From Planctomycetaceae bacterium (GTDB lineage Bacteria; Planctomycetota; Planctomycetia; Planctomycetales; Planctomycetaceae), in the NCBI GenBank assembly GCA_900299185.1, contig OMIV01000256.1, forward strand, positions 1 to 36,218: a DNA stretch of 36,218 bases. Reading direction: 5' to 3'. The notes under the pieces are model-generated. The model made no database searches and was not told the DNA's origin. It was given only the letters and a program-made list of their open reading frames with translations. Position numbers and translations under genes: made by a program. The number at the start of each line of letters is the position of its first letter. Position 1 is the stretch's first letter. Positions 16,401 through 26,600 of the stretch are shown here, piece by piece.

Positions 16401-18941
16401 ATGGGTCCCATGCAACTCAACGCTTGGCTGGATGCTCTCAGGAATCGTTTGCGAACCAACTCCCGCAAGCCCGCCGGTCGCCCGGTTTCGGCTCAGATGG
16501 AGCATCTCGAAGATCGGTCACTGCTTTCCGTGACGAGCTTCTTCGTGGGTGGCGAGTTGATTGTGAACTCGAACGCCGATGACGCCATTACCGTCGGTCG
16601 CAATCCCTCGGATCTTTCGAAGGTCCAAGTGTTAGCCAATGGTTCGCCCGTTGGATCGTCGTCAGGAATCCTGGCGAGCCAAGTGCAGGCCATCACGATC
16701 AATGGCGGCGATGGTGCAAACACGATCAATCTCGCTGGCGTGAATCAGACCGGCTTCCCGAACTTGGTTTCGGTGAAGATCAATGGCAACGCTGGCAACG
16801 ACTCGATCATCGGCACCAACAATCTCGCCGACACCATAACGGGCGGCGACGGCGATGATGTGATCAACGGCGGTGATGGAGTCAACGTCATCGACGGTGG
16901 TCATGGAAACGACCTGATCGGCGCGGGGCTCGGTAACGACACCGTGCTTGGCAACGATGGCAATGACACGATCTCTGGAGACAACGGCAACGACAGCATT
17001 TCTGCCGGAGACGGCGATGACTTGGTGAATGGCTCGGCTGGTTCCGACACCATTGATGCTGGCGACGGCAACGACTCTGTGACTGGAGATGCCGTTGGCT
17101 TCACGGGAGCAGGCAACGACGTCATCACGGGCGGCGAAGGTGACGACACCATTAGCGGTGGCCTGGGAAATGACTTCATCGCCGGTGGGTTGAATAGCGA
17201 TTCGCTCGACGGTGGCGATGGCGACGACACGGTTGCTGGCGGTGGTGGCAGCGACAACGTGTTGGGTGGAGTCGGCAACGATGTTCTCCGAGGTAACTCG
17301 GGATTGGATTCACTCGAAGGCGGTGGCGGAAATGACATCGTCGATGGCGGTGCCGATGCTGACTTGCTCTATGGCGACGATCAATTCAGTGTCTTCGCTG
17401 GTAACGACAGCATCATTGGAAGTAGCGGAAATGACATCATCTATGGTGGTCGAGGTAATGACTCGATTACAGGCAACGTTGGTCGCGATTCGATCTTTGG
17501 TGAGACCGGCGATGACAGCATTCTGGCTGGTGATGGAGCAGATACTGTCGAGGGTGGGGACGACGACGACTTCATCTCAGGTGGTGAAGACATCGACGTG
17601 ATTTATGGCGACAGCAGCGTTGGTGGCCTGGCTCCTGGTAATGACACCATCTCCGGTGGCGGAGCTGGTGACAGCATCTATTCCGGCGCAGGAGATGACA
17701 TCGTCTACGGCGGTGCTGGCAACGACTCGATCGATGGCGGTGCGGGAGACGACCTGCTTAATGGCAATGCTGGCGCTGACACGATTGATGGGGCACTCGG
17801 CGACGACGACATCGTTGTTGGAGCGGGCCAAGGTAACGATACCTTCACTTCGTCGGGCGGTTCAGACACCGTCACAGTGCAAGGCACTTCGGCAGCCGAC
17901 GTTATCTCTGTGGGATCGACCGCGAACGGCATCACTGTGACCATCAATGGTTCTACTATCTCGGTTGGAAACACTGTGGCGGTGGTTGAAGTCGACGGCC
18001 TGACGGGCAACGACAAGATCACCGTCAATAACGTCCCCAATGGAATCGGAACGCTGTTGCGAGTTGATGGCGGAGACGGCAACGACCGCATCAATGCCTC
18101 GGCTGTGGTCGCTGTTGGAGCGACTCTGGAGTTGCTCGGCGGTAACGGCAACGACTCGATTCTGGGCGGAGCTGGTGGCGACACGATCCAAGGTGGCGCT
18201 GGCAACGACACGCTCTCAGGTAACGACGGCGACGATGCCATCAATGGTCAAGACGGTGCCGACTTTGTTGACGGTGGGGCAGGGGCCGATTCAATTGACG
18301 GTGGGCTGGGTAATGACTCGCTCGGCGGCGGTGATGGAGACGACCTGATCCTCGGCAACGATGGCAACGACACACTCGATGGAGCTGCGGGAGCGGACTC
18401 TCTGAACGGCGGCAACGATAACGATGCCGTGGTTGGTGGAACGGGCAATGACACCGCGAGCGGCGGTCAGGGCAATGACTCCATCAGTGGTGCTGGCGGC
18501 GATGATTCGCTGAATGGCGATGCGGGTGACGACATCGTTGGTGGCCAAGCTGGCAACGATCGCATGCAGGGTGGTGATGGCAATGACGTCCTGAATGGCG
18601 GGACCGAGAACGACACAATCAGTGGTGGAAACGGTGACGATACGATCGACGGCCAAGCGGGTCTTGATGTCATCACGGGCATGGACGGCAACGACGTTGT
18701 CTCCGGCGGTGATGACAATGACACGGTGCTTGGCGGTGACGGCAATGACACCGTCTCTGGCGTTGCCGGTGACGACATCGTGCTCGGTGAAGATGGCGAC
18801 GACGTGGTGAACGGAAACGGCGGAACCGACACCGTCGCAGGTAACCAAGGCGTCGACAATCTTTCGTCGAACGCTAGCACGGAGATCAAAGAGACCTTCG
18901 TCCTGCCGATTGAAATCGTGATCGACCTGCAAAGCCTGTAA
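16401..18941 (+). CDS. Secreted RTX-like repeat protein with planctomycete LExRxLLS N terminus
   Basis: The 846-residue product has the MEHLEDRSLLSV motif (33-44), a variant of the short LExRxLLS-like N-terminal motif that recurs on giant extracytoplasmic proteins of planctomycetes. A beta-rich domain follows to about 125. Dozens of calcium-binding GGxGxDxL/N repeats fill about 130-475 and 555-820, separated by a non-repeat beta domain (480-553). The C-terminal tail ends in a hydrophobic stretch (TFVLPIEIVIDL). It probably forms a Ca2+-dependent beta-roll at the cell surface. There is no enzymatic domain. Start choice is uncertain: ATG 16401 has no strong Shine-Dalgarno, and an in-frame ATG at 16410 follows a GGATGGG stretch. 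Val/Pro-rich long ORFs on the opposite strand are shadows of the repeats. Confidence 0.9.
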   Translation: MGPMQLNAWLDALRNRLRTNSRKPAGRPVSAQMEHLEDRSLLSVTSFFVGGELIVNSNADDAITVGRNPSDLSKVQVLANGSPVGSSSGILASQVQAITINGGDGANTINLAGVNQTGFPNLVSVKINGNAGNDSIIGTNNLADTITGGDGDDVINGGDGVNVIDGGHGNDLIGAGLGNDTVLGNDGNDTISGDNGNDSISAGDGDDLVNGSAGSDTIDAGDGNDSVTGDAVGFTGAGNDVITGGEGDDTISGGLGNDFIAGGLNSDSLDGGDGDDTVAGGGGSDNVLGGVGNDVLRGNSGLDSLEGGGGNDIVDGGADADLLYGDDQFSVFAGNDSIIGSSGNDIIYGGRGNDSITGNVGRDSIFGETGDDSILAGDGADTVEGGDDDDFISGGEDIDVIYGDSSVGGLAPGNDTISGGGAGDSIYSGAGDDIVYGGAGNDSIDGGAGDDLLNGNAGADTIDGALGDDDIVVGAGQGNDTFTSSGGSDTVTVQGTSAADVISVGSTANGITVTINGSTISVGNTVAVVEVDGLTGNDKITVNNVPNGIGTLLRVDGGDGNDRINASAVVAVGATLELLGGNGNDSILGGAGGDTIQGGAGNDTLSGNDGDDAINGQDGADFVDGGAGADSIDGGLGNDSLGGGDGDDLILGNDGNDTLDGAAGADSLNGGNDNDAVVGGTGNDTASGGQGNDSISGAGGDDSLNGDAGDDIVGGQAGNDRMQGGDGNDVLNGGTENDTISGGNGDDTIDGQAGLDVITGMDGNDVVSGGDDNDTVLGGDGNDTVSGVAGDDIVLGEDGDDVVNGNGGTDTVAGNQGVDNLSSNASTEIKETFVLPIEIVIDLQSL

Positions 18942-19277
18942 GTCCGAGCTGAGACCTGCGGTTGCCGATTCTCTGTGGAGTTTGTCTTACTCTTCACATT
19001 GAGTCAGACCGTGCCGTTCGGTGACGGACTTGCAACGCACCTTGGTCTTGGCAACGCGACCGTGCTTGCCCTTTGCGTACTCGGTTCCTCTGCGGTAATC
19101 GCAACTCCTTACCGCTGCGCAGCAGAGTGCGCGAAGAAGGCTAAGACGACTCTCAATAATTGAGTTGGTTGTTCGGCAGAGTGGCAACAAGCCCTCTAAC
19201 GTCGCTCGCTCAACTGCTCGGTGAGTCTCACTAGAGATGTGATAAGTCTGACGATTTCAGACGCTGGAACGGCCCAA
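18942..19277. other. Intergenic region after the RTX-repeat gene, no gene recognised
   Basis: The gap of about 340 bp between convergent RTX-repeat and groEL genes contains short ORFs on both strands (18975-19163 plus; 18987-19190 minus) that overlap each other and match nothing I know. No RNA gene was recognised. The groEL terminator lies at its right side. Confidence 0.4.
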
Positions 19278-19312
19278 CAAAAAAGCCTCGTCGGAATTCC
19301 CACGAGGCTTCT
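19278..19312 (-). terminator. Intrinsic terminator of groEL
   Basis: AAGCCTCGT (19283-19291) pairs perfectly with ACGAGGCTT (19302-19310) around a 10-nt loop. On the minus strand the stem is followed by a run of six T (TTTTTTGTT). It lies about 30 bp after the groEL stop codon. This is a textbook rho-independent terminator; a shorter T-tract on the plus side may let it act on the RTX gene as well. Confidence 0.85.
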
Positions 19313-19339
19313 TTGTTAGAGCTTTGAGACTCGGATCGC

Positions 19340-20929
19340 TTACTTCTTGTCGTCAGTTGCCAAGTCCGCAATCAAAGCGTCGCTGGTCAACAGCAGAGTC
19401 GCGACGCTGGCTGCGTTTTCGAGTCCCGTGCGAACGACCTTAGCAGGGTCGATAACGCCGGACTCGACGAGGTCTTCGTACTTCGCGGTCAACGCGTTGT
19501 AGCCAAAGTTACCTTTGCCTTCAGCGACCTTCTCACACACGACGGAGCCATCCAGACCTGCATTGTTGGCAATCCAAGTCAGCGGAGCGCGGCAAGCACG
19601 GCGGACGATGTCGTAACCGACTTGCTCGTCATGGCTCAGGCCCTTGCCCTTAACTTCAGCAGCGGCTCGAACCAACGCCACACCACCACCAGGCACGATG
19701 CCTTCTTCGACGGCTGCGCGAGTGGCATTCAAGGCGTCTTCGTAAAGGTACTTTCGCTCCTTCACTTGGGCTTCAGTTGCACCACCAACGCTGATCTTGG
19801 CGACGCCGCCTGACAGCTTGGCTTTGCGTTCGGAGAGCTTCTCCTTGTCGTAGTCGCTGGTTGACTTTTCGAGTTCGCCTTCAATCTGAGCGATGCGTCC
19901 GGCGATGGCGTCCTTGCTACCCGAGCCACCGACGATCGTTGTGTTTTCTTTTTCGATCAAGACTCGCTTGGCTCGGCCGAGTTGCTTGAGTTCGAGATCT
20001 TCCAACTTGATGCCGAGGGTATCCATGATGGCTTCGCCACCGGTCATGATGGCGATGTCTTCCATCATGGCCTTACGACGATCACCAAAGCCCGGAGCCT
20101 TCACGGCACACGCGGTAAACGTGCCACGCATCTTGTTGATGACCAGCGTTGCCAAGGCTTCGCCTTCAACGTCTTCGCAAATGATGAGCAGTGGCTTGCT
20201 GGCTTTGGAAACCTTCTCCAGCAGAGGCACCAACGAGCGGATGTTCGAGACCTTTTTTTCGTAGACCAGAACGTAGGCGTCGCTCAGTTCGCAGGTCATC
20301 GCCTCTTGGTTAGTCACGAAGTACGGCGAGATGTAGCCCTTGTCGAACTGCATGCCTTCGACCCAGTCCACTTCGGTCTCGATCGACTTGCCCTCTTCGA
20401 TCGTTGCGACACCGGCTTTGCCGACCTTCGACATGGCCTCAGCGATGTCCTTGCCGACTTTCGGATCGTTGTTACCAGCGATCGTGGCCACGGACTGCAT
20501 GTCCTTCTTGCCGTTAACCGGGATGGCTCGTTTCTTGAGGTTGTCGATGATGTCAGACACGGCGCGATCGATGCCGGTCTTCATCTCGATGGGATTCACG
20601 CCCGCAACGACAGCCTTCAAGCCTTCGGCGTAGATCGCGTCGGCTAGAACCGTCGCGGTGGTCGTACCGTCGCCCGCGATGTCGTTGGTCTTGGAGGCGA
20701 CTTCTCGAACGAGTCGTGCTCCGATGTTTTCGTACTTGTCTTCCAGCTCGATTTCACGAGCGACCGTCACTCCGTCTTTGGTGACGGTGGGCGAGCCAAA
20801 GCTCTTTTCAAAAATCACGTTGCGACCACACGGACCTAAGGTCGTGCGAACCGCTTTGGCGAGGGTATTGATCCCTCGTCGCATGGCTTCATGGGCTTCC
20901 TGATCGAAGGCGATCATCTTTGCGGACAT
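19340..20929 (-). CDS. groEL: 60 kDa chaperonin GroEL, solitary copy
   Basis: This is the ATP-dependent folding chaperonin. All family landmarks are present: [23 protein letters not shown] near the N terminus (as adjoining motifs), [29 protein letters not shown], the apical domain [10 protein letters not shown], and C-terminal [14 protein letters not shown] start at the ATG at 20929 (529 aa), because AAGGAG lies 8 nt upstream and [11 protein letters not shown] is the usual N terminus; an upstream ATG at 20956 would add nine residues. The C terminus ends TDDKK and lacks the GGM tail of E. coli GroEL. No groES lies on either side, so this is probably one of several groEL copies, as is common in planctomycetes. 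No CIRCE element was seen. Confidence 0.96.
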   Translation of the reverse strand: MSAKMIAFDQEAHEAMRRGINTLAKAVRTTLGPCGRNVIFEKSFGSPTVTKDGVTVAREIELEDKYENIGARLVREVASKTNDIAGDGTTTATVLADAIYAEGLKAVVAGVNPIEMKTGIDRAVSDIIDNLKKRAIPVNGKKDMQSVATIAGNNDPKVGKDIAEAMSKVGKAGVATIEEGKSIETEVDWVEGMQFDKGYISPYFVTNQEAMTCELSDAYVLVYEKKVSNIRSLVPLLEKVSKASKPLLIICEDVEGEALATLVINKMRGTFTACAVKAPGFGDRRKAMMEDIAIMTGGEAIMDTLGIKLEDLELKQLGRAKRVLIEKENTTIVGGSGSKDAIAGRIAQIEGELEKSTSDYDKEKLSERKAKLSGGVAKISVGGATEAQVKERKYLYEDALNATRAAVEEGIVPGGGVALVRAAAEVKGKGLSHDEQVGYDIVRRACRAPLTWIANNAGLDGSVVCEKVAEGKGNFGYNALTAKYEDLVESGVIDPAKVVRTGLENAASVATLLLTSDALIADLATDDKK

Positions 20930-20970
20930 GAACTCAGCTCCTTCAAGCAACGGCAAAAAACAACATTCAA

Positions 20971-21034
20971 CCCAGGACGCTCAATATCCATCCAAACGTT
21001 GCGTGAGCGTCGATCCCTGCTTTCCATCCTGGGC
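20971..21034 (-). promoter_or_regulatory. Structured leader of groEL
   Basis: In the groEL 5' region, GACGCTCA (20976-20983) pairs perfectly with TGAGCGTC (21004-21011), and the outer CCCAG can pair with CTGGG near 21028-21032. The structure lies about 40 nt upstream of the start codon. It may be a leader hairpin; a heat-responsive role is only conjecture. Confidence 0.35.
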
Positions 21035-21442
21035 TGCTTCAAACCAACCAACCGAAACTCGCTCGAACACATCTGCCAATTCAGCAGCCAAATGCGGCTG
21101 AGAACGAGCCCAATGTGAGCTTTGCTGCCTCATTGGCAGCGGATTTCGATGTTGGAAAGCAAATACACAAAGCCTGTGCCAGATGGTGGCCGAGGGCGAA
21201 AAGTTCTCGGCGGAGTGACAAGTTTTGGAAGCTGATGCGGACCGCAAAGAGCAGATCAGAGCGGCGTCGAAACGATTGGTTTTTTGATTCAGTTGGCACG
21301 TCGGTTCCGTCGCCGAGTTGTGCGGCCAGGAATCGCCGATAACGATGGCAACCCGTCGTAGCGGAAGGATCTTCGACCTCTGCGACTCCCCACCGTTTAA
21401 CATCTCGATTCGCTTCATCGCCGAAGCTCCAAAGGATCTCTC

Positions 21443-22837
21443 ATGAAGCTCACCTCGTTCGGTGCCGCTGGCGAAGTCACTGGTAGTCAGCACCTCTTGG
21501 AAGTCGGTGATCGGCGGATCTTGCTGGATTGCGGTCTGTTTCAAGGTCATCGAGCCGAGTCGCGACTCAAGAACGAACGCTTCCATTGCCTGCCGAAGAA
21601 GCTCGATGCCGTCATTCTGTCGCACGCTCATATGGATCACTGCGGCAACTTGCCGGGTCTGTCCAAGGCCGGGTTTCACGGTCCCATCTTCTGCACTGAA
21701 GCCACGGCTGATGTCGCCGAAATGATGTTGGAAGATAGTGCTCACATTCAGGCTGAAGATGCTCGGTATTTGTCCGGTCGACTGCGTCCGGGGCATCCTT
21801 CGGTTGAACCGCTTTACGACATGGACGACGTGAAGAAAGTCGTGAAGCACATGGATCCATGTAAGTACCACGAATGGTACGAACTCGCGGAAGACATCCG
21901 CATTCGCTTCTCGGATGCCGGACACATTCTTGGTTCTGCCATCACCGAGATCGAAGTCATGGATGGCACCACGTCGAAACGCATCGTCTTCACGGGAGAT
22001 CTAGGGCGGCGAGGTCTTCCGCTGCTGCGCGATCCAGAATTTGTCGAGGGTTGCGATGTGCTAATTACTGAGTCGACCTATGCCGACAAGATCCATCCGA
22101 CGGGCGGCGATACTCAGGCAGAACTCGAACGCATCATTAACGAGGCTTACCAACACGGTGGGCGAGTCATCATTCCCGCGTTCAGCCTCGGGCGAACTCA
22201 AAACATCGTTTACTTCCTCAATGAGTTGGCCAACAAGCAGCGGCTGCCGAGCATCCCCATTTATGTCGACAGTCCTCTGTCTCGACGCATCACAAGTGCG
22301 TATCGGCGGCACGTCGAAGATATGGACTCCGACGTGCAACAGCTCTTACAGACGGACAATGATCCGTTCGGCTTCCCTGGCTTGACGTATTTGCAAGCTC
22401 CTGACGAGAGCATCGCGCTAAACGGTAGCGGCGGCCCGTTCGTTGTTGTCGCTTCCAGTGGCATGTGTGAAAGCGGGCGAGTGGTGCATCATCTCAAGCA
22501 TGGCTTGAGCAACCCCAACAACACTGTCGTGTTAATGGGCTTTCAAGCCGCGAACACCTTGGGGCGTCGTATCGCCGAACGTTCTCGTTTTGTGAGGATC
22601 TTTGATCGTGATGTCGCGGTGCGCTGCAAGGTCGAGACGTTGAGCGGTCTGTCGGCACATGCGGACGCTGAAGACTTCCGTTGGTGGTTTAAGGCGATGC
22701 ACGGTACCTCGCACATCGGCCAGGCTTTCATTGTGCATGGCGAGCGTGAGTCAGCGTTGGCTCAAGTTGAGATCTTGGACGAGTACTGCGACGAGCGGCC
22801 TACCATCGCTTCCTTTGCGACCGTGCATCATCTCTAG
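21443..22837 (+). CDS. Beta-CASP metallo-beta-lactamase-fold ribonuclease (CPSF73-like)
   Basis: The 464-residue protein has the zinc-binding HAHMDH motif at 61-66 and the start MKLTSFGAAGEVTGS typical of this group, with FTGDLGR as the next metal-ligand region. The beta-CASP domain follows: VIIPAFSLGRTQNIVYFL (motif A region), VASSGMCESGRVVHHL (motif B) and LSAHAD (motif C). Members such as CPSF73 and bacterial RNA-processing homologues cleave RNA. All metal ligands appear present. The ATG at 21443 has AAGGA 7 nt upstream. It is divergent from groEL and is followed by a 2H phosphoesterase, another RNA-type enzyme. Confidence 0.9.
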   Translation: MKLTSFGAAGEVTGSQHLLEVGDRRILLDCGLFQGHRAESRLKNERFHCLPKKLDAVILSHAHMDHCGNLPGLSKAGFHGPIFCTEATADVAEMMLEDSAHIQAEDARYLSGRLRPGHPSVEPLYDMDDVKKVVKHMDPCKYHEWYELAEDIRIRFSDAGHILGSAITEIEVMDGTTSKRIVFTGDLGRRGLPLLRDPEFVEGCDVLITESTYADKIHPTGGDTQAELERIINEAYQHGGRVIIPAFSLGRTQNIVYFLNELANKQRLPSIPIYVDSPLSRRITSAYRRHVEDMDSDVQQLLQTDNDPFGFPGLTYLQAPDESIALNGSGGPFVVVASSGMCESGRVVHHLKHGLSNPNNTVVLMGFQAANTLGRRIAERSRFVRIFDRDVAVRCKVETLSGLSAHADAEDFRWWFKAMHGTSHIGQAFIVHGERESALAQVEILDEYCDERPTIASFATVHHL

Positions 22838-22980
22838 TCAGCGGTTGCGCCGGGCACACAGCGCGGCCGTGATTCGACGGGCAAGTGCCGTTCGTGATGC
22901 GCGTGTTTTCGACGTTGCACTGCGGTTGATTCGGACCAGCTTCAAGTGGCACTTCTCGTCATTCAATCGACGATTCAGAG

Positions 22981-23565
22981 ATGTCAGATTCATTACGCCT
23001 CTTCATTGCTTTCTCGGTTTCGTCGAGCCTTCTGCGGCTGCCGAATGGTCGACGCTCGGCGCTCGCGAATGTCCTGCGCGAGCTGTCTTTTTGCTGCCCA
23101 TCCGTTAATCCCACGGTGCCAGACAAGTTGCATGTCACGCTGAAGTTTCTCGGTGCAACGCCTGCTGACCGAGTCGCAGCCATCGAGCAATCACTCTGCG
23201 AGATTGCCTCCAGAACGAAGTCATTCGAGGTCACTCTTCGAGGGCTTGGCGTGTTCCCGGACGTTAGACGGCCAGCCGTTTGTTGGGCTGGCTTCAGAGA
23301 CTCCGAGCCATTGAGAACACTCGCAGAGGCCGTTGAGAACGCGATCTCTCCGCTGGGTTTTCCGCGCGAGCGACGAGCCTTTCATCCGCATGTGACGCTG
23401 GCACGCATTCGAGCCAAACCGGCGGAAAAGTTGTTTGAGCTGCTCGCTGAGCACGCCAGTACCGACTTTGGAACTGACCACGTCAGCGAGTTACGTTTGA
23501 TGCAATATAGCTGGCCGCAGCCTGGTGAGTATCGAACTCTTCAAAGCTGGCGACTGACCGACTGA
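22981..23565 (+). CDS. thpR: RNA 2',3'-cyclic phosphodiesterase (2H family, ThpR)
   Basis: The two HxT motifs that define the 2H phosphoesterases are at 51-53 (HVTLKFLG) and 137-139 (HPHVTLARI). Family members open 2',3'-cyclic phosphates on RNA or act as 2'-5' RNA ligases. The length of 194 aa is typical. The N terminus LRLFIAFSV and the segment after the first motif (GVFPDVRRPAVCWAG) are ThpR-like. The Shine-Dalgarno is weak (CAGAG just ahead of the ATG). It follows the beta-CASP ribonuclease gene by 143 bp on the same strand, suggesting shared RNA metabolism. Confidence 0.88.
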   Translation: MSDSLRLFIAFSVSSSLLRLPNGRRSALANVLRELSFCCPSVNPTVPDKLHVTLKFLGATPADRVAAIEQSLCEIASRTKSFEVTLRGLGVFPDVRRPAVCWAGFRDSEPLRTLAEAVENAISPLGFPRERRAFHPHVTLARIRAKPAEKLFELLAEHASTDFGTDHVSELRLMQYSWPQPGEYRTLQSWRLTD

Positions 23566-23605
23566 GCGAAACCAAGGCGACTTCGTTTTGACGTGGAAGT
23601 CAACG

Positions 23606-26600
23606 CTAAGACTTGCGATTCAAGCGCTTCACAACTGCGGCTTTGGCATCGAGCGCCAAGCTAAACAACGCGGGCACGAAGATCAGTGTGAAGAATGTCG
23701 AGACCACTAAGCCGCCGAGCGTCACGCTGCCGAGTCCTCGATACAGCTCGCTACCGGCACCCGGCGAGACCACGAGCGGCAGCAAGCCGAAGAGGCCGAT
23801 CAACGCCGTCATGAAGATCGGACGAATGCGCGTTCTCACGCTTTCGAGCACTGCGTCGCGCGGAGTCATGCCGTCCTCGCGCATATGCACGAGCGCCTGC
23901 TCGACGATGAGGATCGGGTTATTCACGACCGTCCCAACCAAGATGATGAAGCCGACCATCGTCAGCATGTCGAGCGTCTGCACTTGCCCCTTCGTGCTGA
24001 GCAGCACGTTCAACATACCGAGACCAATAAACCCACCGACGGCACCGAGCGGCACGCTGAGCATCACGATGAAGGGGTAGATCCATGATTCGAACAGCGC
24101 GGCCATCACGAGGTATGTAATGATTACTGCTAGCAGCAGGTTCCAGCGGATCGCGAGCCACGTAGTTTTGAGCTTGTCCGCCGTACCCGAGAGGTTGACC
24201 TGATAAAGACCTTTGAAGGCCGGGTCGTTTTCGAGACCGGGGATGATCTCCTTTTGAATGCGTTGCATCGCATCTTCGAGTGGCATGTCTGGCGGCGGCG
24301 TGACTTGAATCGTGATGGCGCGTTGGCGTTCGCGGCGGTTGATCTGCTCGGGACCGCTCGACAGCTTCAGGTCAGCGACAGCAGCGAGCGAGACCGTCTG
24401 CCCCGAACGAGTCGCGATCGGCAACGTGTCGAGGTCTTGAGTTCGTTGTGCGTAATCCTCTTTGCCCACGATCGCGAGGTCGATCTTGTCGCCGCCAGTG
24501 AAGTAGTCCGACGCATACGCACCGTCGATGAGCGCGTCGACCGCGTAGCCGATCTCGTCGGCGGATGTGCCTAAGTCTGCGGCTTGCTCCCAGCGTGGAA
24601 CGGCATGCACTTCGGGGCTCGAGAGATCGAGACTCGGCTGAGGAAAGGCTTGCGCACCGGGCACATGCTTCTGCACTTCGCCGAAGACGCGAATGCCAAA
24701 GCCGACGAGCTGCTTGATGTCGGGACCGGAGATCTCGACGTCGATCGTTCGTCCGGCAGTGAGTCCGCGTTCGAAGAGACTCGTCTGCTTCGCAAACCCG
24801 ATCGTGCCGGGAATGCCCGATACGAGCTTATTCACAACGGGCACGAGCTTATGCGCTTCGAGTGCGTTCTGTGCTCGCACTCCCATGAAGAGCATGCGAC
24901 CTCTCGCGACGTAGAAGAAGTCTGCGATCATTGGGAAGTTCGGGTCCGTCGCGCGGGGATCGACGGAGTCGATGTCCCAAAACTCGCGAGCGTTCTCTTC
25001 AACGCGCCGGCCCATCGCCTCCATGTGATTGAGGTTGTAGCCCGGCGGCGGATTGAGAATCGCGATGACGAGATTGCGGTTGCCGCTCGGTAAGTATTCG
25101 ACCTTCGGCATCATGACCCAGCTAACGCCGATCGCGACGGCTAAGAACCCCGCGACGGTGATCAGCCGCGCGATGACGCTCTGCTGCAACCGCGCGTTGA
25201 TGCCGACGATGATCGAGACGAACCAACTTCCAAAGCGATCAAGCGCAGCCAGCAAATTGCCAATCGCGCCGTGCGGCTTCTCATCGATCGGTGCGGCGGG
25301 GTCTGCGAGTCGCTCTGCCTCCTCTGTATTTTCTGTGACATCGCGAGACGACTTCTTCAACAACCGCGCCGCTGCCGTCGGTACAACAATCAGCGCGACG
25401 AGCAGCGACAGTCCCAGCGCGCAACTCACAGCGAGCGCGAGATCGCGGAAGAGTTGCCCGACTTGATCCTCGATAAAGAGCACGGGCACGAAGACCGCGA
25501 GGTTCGCCATCGTCGAAGCGACGATCGCGCCCCAAACTTCACGCGTGCCTTTGACCGTTGCGTCGAGGATGTCATCGCCCTCGCTGTGATGCCGGAAGAT
25601 GCTTTCGAGCACGACAATGAAGTTGTCAACGAGCATGCCGACCGCGAACGAGATACCCGCGAGCGTCAGCACGTTTAGCGTGCGACCGAGAATGCCGAGC
25701 ATCAAGAACATGCCGATCATGCTCGTTGCAATTGACAACAGCACGACGAGCGATGACTTCACGCTCCTTAAAAACAGGAGCAGCACAACGAACGTCAGAA
25801 TCGCGCCGGTCACGATGTCGTCTTCAACGACCTTCATGGCCGAGTAGATGTATTCGGTCTCGTCATAAACCTGAGTCAGCTCAAGTCCGCGTTCTTTGAG
25901 CACCGTCGCATTGAGATTCGCGACCGTGGCTTGCAGGCCCTTCATCACGTCGAGCACGTTCGCGCCGGTCTCGCGCTGCGCGTTGATGGCGATGACCGAC
26001 GAGCCATAGCGATGCACGAGTCCGTCCGGCTTCTTGTAACCGAGCCGCACCGTTGCCACGTCGCGGACATAAACCGGCGAGCCGTCGCGCCGCGCGAGAA
26101 TGGTGTTCGCGACTTGCTCTTCCGACGTGAACTTGCCGAGCGTGCGAATAACGTAGCGCCGCTTGCCTTCCCAAAAGTCGCCGCCCGATGTGTTGCGGTT
26201 CGTCTTGCGCAGGGCGTCGCGCACATCGGCAATCGGCAGTTGCCGCGCGGCGAGCTGATGCGGATCGACAACGACCTGCAATTCTTCTTCCCTCCCGCCG
26301 ACGACATTCGAATTCGAAACGCCTTCAACGCGTTCGAGCCGCGTCTCGATGAAGTCCTCGCAGAATCGCCGCAGCTTCGTGAGATCTTGCTCGGGCGGCA
26401 GCAGGTCGCGGAGTTCGGGATGCTTCTCGACAAGCTCTCGCAAACGCAAAATCGAAAGTCCGGCATTGCTCGTCTTGAGGACTCGTTCGAGTTCCGTCTT
26501 CAACTCGGGATGCTTTTGGATGGCTTCCGCGATCTTGTCCGCTTGAGGCCGCTGCGCCGTGAGGATGAACCAAGCAATGAATTTGTCATTGGCATTCGAC

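Noticed and set aside
16850-18850. Periodic DNA that might be read as a CRISPR or tandem-repeat array
   Set aside because: The 27-bp periodicity is imperfect and coding (nonapeptide RTX repeats); there are no identical repeats with unique spacers.
16901-18997. Long Pro/Ser- and Val-rich minus-strand ORFs
   Set aside because: They are complementary readings of the periodic RTX repeats; the repeats in the plus frame keep the GGxGxD pattern.
18975-19190. Short overlapping ORFs after the RTX gene
   Set aside because: Two frames on opposite strands compete; neither has a ribosome binding site or recognisable similarity.
20981-21925. 314-aa minus-strand ORF
   Set aside because: It overlaps the N-terminal catalytic part of the beta-CASP nuclease in antisense and shows no family features.
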